This document shows, piece by piece, positions 1 to 8,141 of a stretch of DNA of 64,000 nt; position 1 is the first letter of the stretch; every line of letters starts with the position of its first letter. The stretch covers positions 4,924,001 to 4,988,000 of the forward strand of contig CP102274.1 in the NCBI GenBank assembly GCA_025149285.1, read 5' to 3'. The stretch is from Hungatella hathewayi (GTDB lineage: Bacteria > Bacillota > Clostridia > Lachnospirales > Lachnospiraceae). The position numbers were made by a program, and so were the translations under genes. The notes below the pieces were generated by a model. That model saw nothing but the letters and a program-made list of their open reading frames with translations. It was not told the DNA's origin and searched no databases.

Positions 1-737
1 TCGAACTCGTTCAGATAGACATTTGCCAGCAGCGGGGATAGATTTCCTCCTTGCGGCGATCCTTCCTCTGTCTCCATGACTATACCGTTTTCCATGACAC
101 CACTCTTTAGGTATCTCTTTATCCATTGGATAACCCTTTCGTCCTTTACATCTCTGCGCAGGATATTTAATAGCATTTCTTGGTTCAGAGTATCAAAGTA
201 TTTCGACAGGTCCAATGCAACGGCATGGGTGTATCCCTGTTCTGCATACTCTTTTACCTTTAAAATGGCGTCCCTGGCGCTTCTTCCCGGCCGATACCCA
301 TAGCTGTTCTCCGAGAACAGCGCCTCATAGACTGGCATTAACTGCTGTCCTATGGCTTGCTGGAAGATACGGTCTTTCACGGTTGGAATGCCCAGCTTTC
401 GCATTCCTCCCTCTGGCTTGGGAATCTCTACTCGTCTTACTGGGTCGGGGGTGTATTTTCCCCTTTTGATTCTCTCTATCAGTTCCTTTTGATTTTCCCT
501 TAGGCAGTCACCTGTTTCCTCTACGGTCATTCCGTCGATTCCCGGCGCTCCCTTATTCGCCTTTACTCTCTTAAAAGCTCTGTTTAAGTTGTCCTTATTC
601 AGTATCTTCTCTAAGAGTTCCGGCTGTGCACTGTCTCTTTCCTTCCATATCCGGCGGAAAGAACGGTGCGCTCTCACATACCCTTCACGTTCCGCGCTGT
701 CTCTTTGTGAGCAGCTATCTTTGTTTTCTGTACCCAA
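1..737 (-). CDS. ltrA: Group II intron reverse transcriptase/maturase, partial (C-terminus beyond window)
   Basis: The minus-strand frame begins at a TTG codon (737-735) preceded by GGAAAGGAGG. It reads NKDNLNRAFKRVKANKGAPG in the N-terminal RT0/RT1 region, then IPKPEGGMRKLGIPTV, FSENSYGYRPGRSA and VALDLSKYFDTLN (RT motifs 2 to 4), and finally EEGSPQGGNLSPLLANVYL, the strongly conserved RT4 block. The YADD catalytic box, the maturase domain X and any endonuclease domain would lie beyond position 1. Sequence style resembles class C intron proteins such as GsI-IIC. The protein splices the intron RNA and drives its retrohoming. No stop or frameshift is seen in the visible 245 codons. Confidence 0.9.
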   Translation of the reverse strand, partial: MGTENKDSCSQRDSAEREGYVRAHRSFRRIWKERDSAQPELLEKILNKDNLNRAFKRVKANKGAPGIDGMTVEETGDCLRENQKELIERIKRGKYTPDPVRRVEIPKPEGGMRKLGIPTVKDRIFQQAIGQQLMPVYEALFSENSYGYRPGRSARDAILKVKEYAEQGYTHAVALDLSKYFDTLNQEMLLNILRRDVKDERVIQWIKRYLKSGVMENGIVMETEEGSPQGGNLSPLLANVYLNEF

Positions 738-1173
738 TGTTCTTTCCTCCTTTCCCGGTTGTACTAAAGACTCCTGTTGATTCGGTCCTTCATCTCTCGA
801 CTACTACGACCTCGGCTGACTTCTGTACGTTCAGCACTATCTCACGATAGTGGTTATCCCTTTCAGGACATTCCGCACAGACCTCCCCGGGTACCACACG
901 TTTCTTTCTCTCCATCTATCTGCCACATTTACCATACATGATTCTGTGTAGTTATTGGGCTTTGACTTGTTGTGCAGTCTTACCCTCATGTATAGCCTGA
1001 TGTGATTTCTGTTCGTCAGACCAGAGATTTGCCCATGGGTTAGTATGTTCCCCATATCCAGCTTCCTTCAGATTCCACCTCACGATGGACACCCTTGCCT
1101 TCGGCTATATCCTTCCCACCACCGGGCGGATTCCGGACTTGCACCGGTTAGAAACGTGCGCCGCCGGGCGCAC
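1..1173 (-). mobile_element. Group II intron (probably class IIC), 5' portion, truncated by window edge
   Basis: Reading the minus strand from about 1173, the sequence starts GTGCGCCCGG, the kind of 5' end expected of bacterial group II introns, and continues through about 430 nt without a convincing gene before the intron-encoded protein starts at 737. The 5' end could lie up to 4 nt upstream (1177) because the exon is a GT repeat. The insertion point is 11 nt after a perfect 10-bp terminator stem (1185-1210). Group IIC introns are known to insert just downstream of intrinsic terminators, so class C is inferred from both the site and the protein. Domains V and VI and the 3' end lie outside the window. 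Confidence 0.85.
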
Positions 1174-1184
1174 ACACAGACACA

Positions 1185-1210
1185 GCCCCGGACGGTTCAA
1201 CGTCCGGGGC
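1185..1210 (-). terminator. Intrinsic terminator of the upstream minus-strand operon, interrupted by the intron
   Basis: GCCCCGGACG, loop GTTCAA, CGTCCGGGGC form a perfect 10-bp stem 32 nt after the stop of the 817-residue gene. The expected U tract is replaced by TGTGTCTGTGT and then intron sequence, so the intron sits in the terminator tail. Confidence 0.8.
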
Positions 1211-1241
1211 ATAATATTTTGCGCAGCTATTCTCCCAAAAT

Positions 1242-3695
1242 CTACAGCTCCCTTCGAAGGAACCGAACTCCCTCAACCGGTTCCACACCAACTGCCGTAC
1301 CATTCACCAGAAATTCCTCCGCATCCCTTACCCGCATTTCACCGTACTGCACATCTGCGAATGCAATGCTGCGGTCCCCGTCCCATTCGATATCCATCTC
1401 TTTTAAATTCTCCTGAAACACCTCGAAGCTTCCAAATTCCTCCTTCGACCCGCATTTTACGATCACAGCATGGTTCAATCCTTCTGATATCAGCTCTTTT
1501 TTCGTGTTGGCACCATATGCAGCCATCTCGTACCCGTTGGAAAACCAGCAGCCCAGATATCCGTCACCGGATTTGGCAAAAAACCAGTTTCCGCCGCAGA
1601 CATACGCTTCATACTCATAGACCGGCGTATAGGCATGAATATAATGCACCAGTTCATCAGGATCGATAGCGAACAGCATAACCGTTACATTGCAGTACCG
1701 CTCAATCCACGGCATCGTTCCGTTGCCCGCCCAATAGCTGGGACGGTTTTCTCCGCTGAAAACCCGCTCTCCGGGATGATTAACATAGAAAATCGCCGGA
1801 CGTTCTTTTCCGAATACCACATTCATCAGATGCTGCTGATGGCCATGGCGGAATGGTTTAAACCTTCTGACTCCTGCCGTTAAGTACTCTCCTGTCCGGT
1901 AAGTATGAATCTTTACTCCCGCGATTCCCTGATCCATTTCCATCACCACACCCTGGCCCGGCTGGGGCCTGCACTCCATTTCATAGTCCTCCGGCTCGTA
2001 ATCGCTGATCGCGTACAGACATGTGGCATTGCCGTAATAGGTACAGAAGCCCCGCCCGGCAGACACCCAGCTCACAAAATTCGGTTCAACCTGGAGCCGC
2101 GTCTTGATAGTTTCTTCGTAAATTCTTCCATAGGTGGTATTCATCACACCTTCAAAAGAGTTATATCCGATGATCTGCATGGTAAAATCCAGTGCTTTTT
2201 CTGCTTTCTGCCGGATTTCCCCATCAGGAGCGCTTAAGTACAGGCTGAAAAAGCCAATCAGATCGATAGGAATGTAGGTTGCTGAATTCCACTCCGCATA
2301 CCCATAGCTGAAAAAGCTGTCAAACCATTCCAACACCCTTTTCCTTCCGATTTCGTACTGCTCTGCTCCCGTCCTGCCGCTGACGGTAAATAGTTCTTTC
2401 TCGAAAACAGATCCCCAGAGATACTGGGAAACATGGAACAGAAAGGCATGATTTTCGCTGAAATACCACATCACATCATTTCCCGGTTCATCAATCCAGT
2501 ACCGGAAGTTCAGCACCATATCTCTGATCCGTTCCAACTTTTCCGGTGTCAGGAGATGCTTATAGCGGGTCATCAAAAGGCTAAAGGGGGCGAGGCTGAA
2601 ATCGGCACAGTCATCATGGCGCTCGATCTTTTTACATGCCATATCAAACCCTTTTTCTGCATTGTCATTCCAGCCCTTTAAGAGTTCCAGCGAAGTAATC
2701 ACAGACTGAAAACCGATCTCACCGTTCTTTACCAGGAATTCCAGAGCCTGCTGCTTCCTCTCCCCAATCGTTCCAGCCGGTTCCAGTACAATCCGTTTTT
2801 TCGGGATCACACCGACAAATAAATTGCGCGGTATTACATAGCCCCCTACTGTCAAACAGACGGAGATTCGCGAAAGCCTGATACTGCTTTTCTCTGTCTC
2901 TGCAACCACCAGGTAATCCTTATCTTTTTTCAGTGTCATCACCGTATGTTCTATTTCGGAGAGCTGCATTCCGGTTCCACAGGGAGTTGAAGTCAAGTAC
3001 ACAGTTGTATCGCCGTCTAAAAGCGTCCGGTCGTAACAAAGCCTGACCTCTCCTTCCGTGTACATATCCTGCTCAAAATAACAGCTTTTTAAAATCTGCT
3101 CCGCTTTTTGGATCTTCTCAGGCTGCTCTGTCACTTCCACACTGCCTTCCACTGGCGTTACACCCTTATACCGCAGTTCAAAATAGAAAAAAACGTCCCG
3201 TTCCGCCAGCTCATCTGCGTAAACCTTAATTTCATTGAGTCCCTTCCTCAGAGAAAGATTCACCCGGGTATGGCCCGCAATGTTTCTGGTATATGGCGTA
3301 TAGCAGGCCTGTTCCTCTCCGTTCACCCACACCCGGACTCCGCCGCAGGTATAGATCTCAAATGGATAGCATCCCTCTTCCTGCACACGCACTCCCGCCT
3401 TCGCATGAACGTAAATGTACTGGGGTGTGTGAAAAAATGTGGATAAATCAATTCTGTTATTCTCAAATGGAAAATAAAGACTTTCATATGATCCGTCATA
3501 CCGGACCGCCTTCCTGATCCTTTCTTCCTTTAAAAAGGCTTCCCTGACCGGATACACCACCTGAACATAAGATTCCTCCATGTTCACTCCGGCCTCAAAG
3601 GTTTTCTTCGGGGAATGGAACGGTTCTTTCCCCATGGCTGTCACATTCCATCTGCTGATTGTCTCATCATATCCGATCTGATACGTTAATTCCAT
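1242..3695 (-). CDS. Large putative polysaccharide lyase/hydrolase (alpha/alpha-toroid type), family not identified
   Basis: This 817-residue protein has no signal peptide, so it is probably cytoplasmic. The N-terminal third looks like beta-sandwich modules (GGVRVWVNGEEQACY near residue 120 resembles lectin-like domains on glycosidases). The middle is helical with paired repeats and a conserved-looking patch MWYFSENHAFLFHVSQYLWG near residue 410 followed by YGYAEWNSATYIPI. An Asn-His-Tyr patch of this sort is typical of heparinase-like lyases with an alpha/alpha toroid. The C-terminal third is beta-rich. It is the last gene after the ABC binding protein, so it likely acts on imported oligosaccharides. 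RBS AGGGAGA precedes ATG 3695. I recognise the architecture but not a CAZy family. Confidence 0.6.
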   Translation of the reverse strand: MELTYQIGYDETISRWNVTAMGKEPFHSPKKTFEAGVNMEESYVQVVYPVREAFLKEERIRKAVRYDGSYESLYFPFENNRIDLSTFFHTPQYIYVHAKAGVRVQEEGCYPFEIYTCGGVRVWVNGEEQACYTPYTRNIAGHTRVNLSLRKGLNEIKVYADELAERDVFFYFELRYKGVTPVEGSVEVTEQPEKIQKAEQILKSCYFEQDMYTEGEVRLCYDRTLLDGDTTVYLTSTPCGTGMQLSEIEHTVMTLKKDKDYLVVAETEKSSIRLSRISVCLTVGGYVIPRNLFVGVIPKKRIVLEPAGTIGERKQQALEFLVKNGEIGFQSVITSLELLKGWNDNAEKGFDMACKKIERHDDCADFSLAPFSLLMTRYKHLLTPEKLERIRDMVLNFRYWIDEPGNDVMWYFSENHAFLFHVSQYLWGSVFEKELFTVSGRTGAEQYEIGRKRVLEWFDSFFSYGYAEWNSATYIPIDLIGFFSLYLSAPDGEIRQKAEKALDFTMQIIGYNSFEGVMNTTYGRIYEETIKTRLQVEPNFVSWVSAGRGFCTYYGNATCLYAISDYEPEDYEMECRPQPGQGVVMEMDQGIAGVKIHTYRTGEYLTAGVRRFKPFRHGHQQHLMNVVFGKERPAIFYVNHPGERVFSGENRPSYWAGNGTMPWIERYCNVTVMLFAIDPDELVHYIHAYTPVYEYEAYVCGGNWFFAKSGDGYLGCWFSNGYEMAAYGANTKKELISEGLNHAVIVKCGSKEEFGSFEVFQENLKEMDIEWDGDRSIAFADVQYGEMRVRDAEEFLVNGTAVGVEPVEGVRFLRREL

Positions 3696-3719
3696 GATTT
3701 TTCTCCCTTAATACAGCAC

Positions 3720-3748
3720 TGGGATATGAAAGAAGCTTTCATATCCCA
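3720..3748 (-). promoter_or_regulatory. Intercistronic stem-loop between binding-protein and lyase-like genes
   Basis: TGGGATATGAAAG, a 3-nt loop, CTTTCATATCCCA: a perfect 13-bp stem without a U tract. Hairpins of this kind downstream of ABC solute-binding protein genes often protect the upstream message or reduce read-through, which would let the binding protein be made in excess. Confidence 0.6.
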
Positions 3749-3789
3749 TGTGGTTGATGATAAATATTCCAATTGCCTGTCAATCCTGA

Positions 3790-5052
3790 TTACTCATGAA
3801 CTCCAGTAAGATTTTCCAGGTACTGGGTCACTACATAGTCCATTACGCCGTCTGCGTCAAGTTCACCGGCGATAGCCCTGTCAAGTGCATCACGCAGTGC
3901 ATTTCCTACACTCTCGCCGCTGTGCTCCTGATCTGTAATAGACTGATCATACTGAGTCTGACCGATAGACTCTGCGATCTCCGTGTTGAAAACGTTGATT
4001 CCTTCAATATCGTAGCTAACCTCTACATCCTTGGTTCCCGGCAGATAGTTTCCTGTCTGGCAGTAGAGAGCATAATTTTCCGGCTGGTAGAACCACTCCA
4101 GAAACATCTTTGCCTGATCCTCCACACCGGAGCCATCAAACGCATACAGCCAGTTGCCGCCCAGACACGTTGCTTTTTCCTTCTCATATGGCATGAGTAC
4201 AGGCGTCCATTCGAAATCCTTGATATTCTGGGCATAATCAGAAATAACCCAGTTGCCTGCCATGTGTGCCGCTACAGTTCCCGTCTTAAATACATCCTGC
4301 GCATTCTCAGCACCGGTTCCGATCGATGCCTTTGAGATACCTCCATCTTTGAACATATCGAGGAAGAATTCAATTCCCTTCTTTGTATCATCGCTTCTGA
4401 AGGCTACCCTCGTTGAATCGGCAGGATCGAAATACTGCATGCCAAACTGATATAGCATGGTTCCTGAACGCTGCTGAGAGTGATCAATCACGAAAGGAGT
4501 GGTAATCTTCTCATTCTTTTCAGCAACTTCCTTCACTGCCGCTTCAAACTCGTCCCACGTCCAACGATCCTCCGATGCGGTGGGATAAGATACTCCCGCT
4601 GCCTCAAACGCCGTCTTATTGATAATCATACCTACTGCCGTATCGTTTACACCCGTACCATAAAGCTTGCCGTTTCTGACACCGTTTCGGTTAAAGTTAT
4701 CCGGATTCAGGGAAGTATCATCGAGCGGAAGCACATAATCAATATACGTATCGAAGTTGGACATCTTGCAGATTGCGGGCAGGTTTCCTGCCTTTGCACG
4801 GTTCTTGATCTGCGTCTCCATATCAGCGTACGCAATCTCATTGACAAATGCGGTCACACCCTGGTCTTTATGCTCCTCGTTAAACTTCTCGACGATGGTC
4901 TTCATCGCCCCGCCTTCCAGCGTATCGTCGGCGAGCAGAATCTCCAGTTCCACCTCCCCTTTCTTTGCAGACTCCTTACCGGAGCATGCTGTAAGCATGG
5001 TCATTCCTGCCAGTGATAAACACACTGCGCCTGTCAGTAATCTTTTTTTCAT
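3790..5052 (-). CDS. Sugar ABC transporter substrate-binding lipoprotein (family 1)
   Basis: 420 residues. The N-terminus MKKRLLTGAVCLSLAG followed by LTACSG is a lipoprotein signal peptide with the acylated Cys near residue 23, placing it on the outer face of the membrane. The remainder has the family-1 extracellular solute-binding fold (WTWDEFEAAVKEV, AAHMAGNWVIS, LGGNWLYAFDGS). It follows two permease genes in the order MalF-type, MalG-type, binding protein. No ATPase gene is nearby, so a shared MsmX/UgpC-type ATPase encoded elsewhere is expected. RBS AGGAGG lies before ATG 5052. The substrate is inferred to be an unsaturated or rhamnose-containing oligosaccharide from the GH105 neighbour. 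Confidence 0.9.
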   Translation of the reverse strand: MKKRLLTGAVCLSLAGMTMLTACSGKESAKKGEVELEILLADDTLEGGAMKTIVEKFNEEHKDQGVTAFVNEIAYADMETQIKNRAKAGNLPAICKMSNFDTYIDYVLPLDDTSLNPDNFNRNGVRNGKLYGTGVNDTAVGMIINKTAFEAAGVSYPTASEDRWTWDEFEAAVKEVAEKNEKITTPFVIDHSQQRSGTMLYQFGMQYFDPADSTRVAFRSDDTKKGIEFFLDMFKDGGISKASIGTGAENAQDVFKTGTVAAHMAGNWVISDYAQNIKDFEWTPVLMPYEKEKATCLGGNWLYAFDGSGVEDQAKMFLEWFYQPENYALYCQTGNYLPGTKDVEVSYDIEGINVFNTEIAESIGQTQYDQSITDQEHSGESVGNALRDALDRAIAGELDADGVMDYVVTQYLENLTGVHE

Positions 5053-5141
5053 GAATCTTTCCTCCTGATTTTATAATATAATTTGTTGATTTTCTCATGT
5101 CCTCTTACTTCTGTCAGCAGCTTTCCGCCGCGGTTATTCTG

Positions 5142-5960
5142 TTACCCCTTAACACCGGACGACATATTCGCATTCATAATCTGCTTATTAAAGACGATAA
5201 ATACAATAAGAATCGGAATCATGGAAAGCACTGCCGTCGAAAGCAGAACCGTCCAGTTGACCGCCTCCGCACCGGACAGCGTCCTGAGTGCCAGCTGAAG
5301 TGTGTATTTTTTAGGATCGCTGAGTGCAAGCAGCGGCCAGATGTAGTCATTCCATCTCCACTGAAAACTGAAGATCGCCAGAATCGCTATCTGCGGTTTA
5401 CAGATCGGAAGCATAATTCTCACGAAAATGGAGCCTTCGTTGGCACCGTCGATTCGCGCTGATTCCATAAGTTCTGTCGGTACAGTGATGAAGAACTGCC
5501 TCATTAAAAATACACCAGTCATGGTTCCTACGGTCGGTATGATACACCCCCAGAGGCTGTTGTAAAGACCGAGAGTATTCAGCACAGTGAAGCTCGGACT
5601 CATAATGACCTCGGTCGGAAGCATGGTAGTTGCAAGCAGACACATAAACAGCACATTCAGCCATTTATACTTATATTTTGCCAGTGCATATCCGCACATA
5701 CAGCTCATTAAAACAGTAATAACCGTGGCGGCTACTGTAATAAATGCAGTATTGCTGGTGTATCGGATTAAGTCAAACTGCTGCAGCGCAGTCGTATAAT
5801 TCTCCAGTGTAAAGTGCTCCGGCAGAATGGTCAATGGATAATTGAATAATTCCGAACCGTCCTTGAAGGAGCTGATAATCAGCCATATGACCGGGAAAAT
5901 CCAGAGAATGGCGAAACCAAATGCAAACACATATTTTAAAACTTTATTTACAGTTTTCAC
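5142..5960 (-). CDS. Carbohydrate ABC transporter permease, MalG/CUT1 type
   Basis: 272 residues with six predicted membrane segments (first FAFGFAILWIFPVIWLIISS). The cytoplasmic EAA loop reads MESARIDGANEGSIFVRIMLP, the contact site for the ATPase, at about residues 175-195. The start is GTG at 5960, preceded by GGAGGAGGAG. Length and loop are normal for the inner-membrane partner of a CUT1 sugar importer. It lies 14 nt downstream of the MalF-type gene. Confidence 0.92.
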   Translation of the reverse strand: MKTVNKVLKYVFAFGFAILWIFPVIWLIISSFKDGSELFNYPLTILPEHFTLENYTTALQQFDLIRYTSNTAFITVAATVITVLMSCMCGYALAKYKYKWLNVLFMCLLATTMLPTEVIMSPSFTVLNTLGLYNSLWGCIIPTVGTMTGVFLMRQFFITVPTELMESARIDGANEGSIFVRIMLPICKPQIAILAIFSFQWRWNDYIWPLLALSDPKKYTLQLALRTLSGAEAVNWTVLLSTAVLSMIPILIVFIVFNKQIMNANMSSGVKG

Positions 5961-5974
5961 GTTTCTCCTCCTCC

Positions 5975-6886
5975 CTAATCATTACTCTTGTCGCTGACCT
6001 TTGTCTGTACAAACGAAAGGATCAGCAGGATTACAAACAGCACCATGGAAACGGCGCTCGCGTATCCAACTTTATTCTTCGTAAATCCGGTTGTGTAGAT
6101 ATACTGAATCATGTATGTCGTGGCCGTGCCCGGCCCTCCGTTCGTAAGGGTCTGCACCATGGCAAACACTTTGAACGATGAGATCACGGAAAGAATGATG
6201 ACCATGAAGGATACCGGTTTTAAATGAGGCAGAATAATATTTTTAAACGTCTGCCATTTATTTGCTCCGTCCAGATTCGCCGCCTCCAGCAGTTCTCCGG
6301 GAACCTGCTTGAGTGCACCGATGAAGATCAGCATGTTTGTTCCGCATCCAGACCAGATTCCCGCAATAATTGTGGTAATAAAAGCGGCTGTCGGGTTTGT
6401 CGCCCACTTGATTCCATCCAGTCCGATACACTGAAGCAGATAGTTGATCAGTCCAAAACTCTCTCCGAAGATCCATCTCCAGGTGAGACCGACCATGATT
6501 GTGGAAAGAAGGATCGGCCAGTAGATCAGAATTCTCAGAATGGTAATTCCCTTTATCTTCTCAGAGGAGAGCAAAAGTCCCAGTCCCAGCGCCACCGCGT
6601 AGCCGAGAGGAACGGACACAATGGAATAAAGGATTGTCTGCCACAGGGTCTTATAGAATTCCGGATCCCTAAACAGCTTCATGTAATTGCTCAGCCCGAC
6701 GAAATCCATCTGTTTAAACCCGTTGTAATTAGTTAACGAGTACCAGACACCCACGATCGCAGGCGCTACGAAGAACACCAGAAAGAACAGGATATTGGGC
6801 AGACAGAAACCAAATGCCCAAAGCTGACGCGTGTCCCTTTTCTTTCTCCTGGCAGGCGCCGGCACCGCCGTATTCGTATTTGCCAT
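5975..6886 (-). CDS. Carbohydrate ABC transporter permease, MalF/CUT1 type
   Basis: 303 residues. A basic N-terminus (RRKKRDTRQLW) is followed by six membrane helices starting AFGFCLPNILFFLVFFVAPA. The EAA loop is ELLEAANLDGANKWQTFKNI near residue 210. Its ATG shares one base with the stop of the GH105 gene (TAATG), indicating translational coupling. Forms the channel with the MalG-type protein. Confidence 0.92.
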   Translation of the reverse strand: MANTNTAVPAPARRKKRDTRQLWAFGFCLPNILFFLVFFVAPAIVGVWYSLTNYNGFKQMDFVGLSNYMKLFRDPEFYKTLWQTILYSIVSVPLGYAVALGLGLLLSSEKIKGITILRILIYWPILLSTIMVGLTWRWIFGESFGLINYLLQCIGLDGIKWATNPTAAFITTIIAGIWSGCGTNMLIFIGALKQVPGELLEAANLDGANKWQTFKNIILPHLKPVSFMVIILSVISSFKVFAMVQTLTNGGPGTATTYMIQYIYTTGFTKNKVGYASAVSMVLFVILLILSFVQTKVSDKSND

Positions 6887-8031
6887 TATTTTACCTCCCT
6901 TGTCAGTTCTTTTCTCGCTTCAATCAGATACAGGATCGCCATCGCCTGTCCGTAAGGCATCGGGCGGATCTCAATATCCTTATAAAATTGTTTCCCGTCT
7001 CTTCCCATCGGGGTTCCGTAGGATACCTGTCCTACCACACCATCGCCGCTGATGTAATCCATCACAGCTTCTAACGGCTTCATTCCACATTCTGCAAATG
7101 ATTCGTCAATCAGTCCCATGTGAGCAGCTTTCAGCATTCCGTATGCAAATCCCGTCGTTGCACTGGTCTCCAGATAGGAATCACTGTCGTCGATCAGCGT
7201 ATGCCACATTCCGTTGTCCGCCTGATAGGTTTTCAGGGCTTCCACCTGATTCATCAGGGCCTCAGTTAAAAGCCTCTTAATCACCGGCTCGCAGTCAGCT
7301 CCCAGTATCTCAATCAGTTCCGGAATTGCGATCGTTACCCAGCTGTTGCCCCTTCCCCAGAGTCCTTCGGCGAAATTGTGTCTGCCCTTGAAGGTCCATC
7401 CATGAAACCACAGCCCTGTTTTCCGATCCTCCAGATATTTTTTGTGGAGTTCAAACTGGTACTGAGCCTCCTCGATGCACGATCTGTCATTCATCAGTTT
7501 TCCCATTCTGGCAATAAAGAGAATGGTCATGAACAGGGTGTCATCCCAGAGCTCCTGTTCATTTAAAGTATCAGAGGTCAGATGCTGGAATCCGCCCTCC
7601 TCCGTCCTCGGAAGCTCTGTTAAAACCTTTTTCAGCCAGTCTCTGCAGGTCTCCCAGTAGGTCTCATTCTTTGTGTAGTCATAAAGATATGTAAGTGTCA
7701 GCATCGGTGCCGTCGTGTTGATGTTGCAGGATGGAAGGCCATCGGCGATCCGCTCATCGTAATACCGTTTCAGCATGGCAAGCGCCTTCTCGTCCCGATT
7801 TTCCTCAAACTGTTTCCAGAGTCCAAACAGTCCGACTCCCTGTGTCCATTCCCAGAATCGGTATTTCTGTACGTCGTCTCCCGCCAGATTATCGGTTTTC
7901 ATGTTCTGAAGGAAGATGTCATCATCATCGTAAAGAACCTTTTCAAATCCATTGATAAGGCACTCCAGTTTTTCTGCAATTTCCTCCAAAAGCATGTCTT
8001 TCTTTTCTTCCAGACTATTTTTCATCATCAT
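6886..8031 (-). CDS. Glycoside hydrolase family 105 (unsaturated rhamnogalacturonyl/uronyl hydrolase)
   Basis: 381 residues, the usual length for YteR/RhiN-type GH105 enzymes. Landmarks are FWEWTQGVGLFGLW, ELWDDTLFMTILFIARMG (the catalytic Asp is expected in WDD), TGLWFHGWTF, and FAEGLWGRGNSWV. The alpha6/alpha6 barrel removes the unsaturated uronic acid that a polysaccharide lyase leaves at the non-reducing end. There is no signal peptide, so it works on imported oligosaccharides. It is the first gene of the ABC operon, which links transport to pectin-like (rhamnogalacturonan) fragments; unsaturated glucuronyl substrates remain possible. AAGGAG lies upstream; three consecutive ATGs make the exact start uncertain by two codons. 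Confidence 0.88.
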   Translation of the reverse strand: MMMKNSLEEKKDMLLEEIAEKLECLINGFEKVLYDDDDIFLQNMKTDNLAGDDVQKYRFWEWTQGVGLFGLWKQFEENRDEKALAMLKRYYDERIADGLPSCNINTTAPMLTLTYLYDYTKNETYWETCRDWLKKVLTELPRTEEGGFQHLTSDTLNEQELWDDTLFMTILFIARMGKLMNDRSCIEEAQYQFELHKKYLEDRKTGLWFHGWTFKGRHNFAEGLWGRGNSWVTIAIPELIEILGADCEPVIKRLLTEALMNQVEALKTYQADNGMWHTLIDDSDSYLETSATTGFAYGMLKAAHMGLIDESFAECGMKPLEAVMDYISGDGVVGQVSYGTPMGRDGKQFYKDIEIRPMPYGQAMAILYLIEARKELTREVK

Positions 8032-8053
8032 CTCGCTGTCTCCTTAAACTATC

Positions 8054-8129
8054 TATATTATATAGCCAATCATTCTGGCAAGCTATGCAATTATTGTTAG
8101 AAATAGAGTAAAAGTATTGCATATCTTGC
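8054..8129 (-). promoter_or_regulatory. Promoter region of the GH105-ABC operon with a large inverted-repeat operator
   Basis: GCAAGCTATGCAAT (8078-8091) and ATTGCATATCTTGC (8116-8129) are 14-bp arms matching at 13 positions, separated by 24 bp. The promoter-proximal arm overlaps a plausible minus-strand -35 (TTGCCA) placed 18 bp from TATAGA. An activator site overlapping the -35 fits AraC-type control, for example by the regulator at 11174. The repeat is seen; the regulator is inferred. Confidence 0.6.
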
Positions 8130-8141
8130 TCAAAGCGACTA

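Noticed and set aside
837..1055. 72-codon minus-strand ORF in the intron 5' region
   Set aside because: Lies within the structured intron RNA upstream of the maturase; lacks protein-like composition.
1045..1669. Plus-strand ORFs of 123 and 194 codons across the intron and lyase-like gene end
   Set aside because: They cross the intron boundary and terminator and read as low-information sequence.
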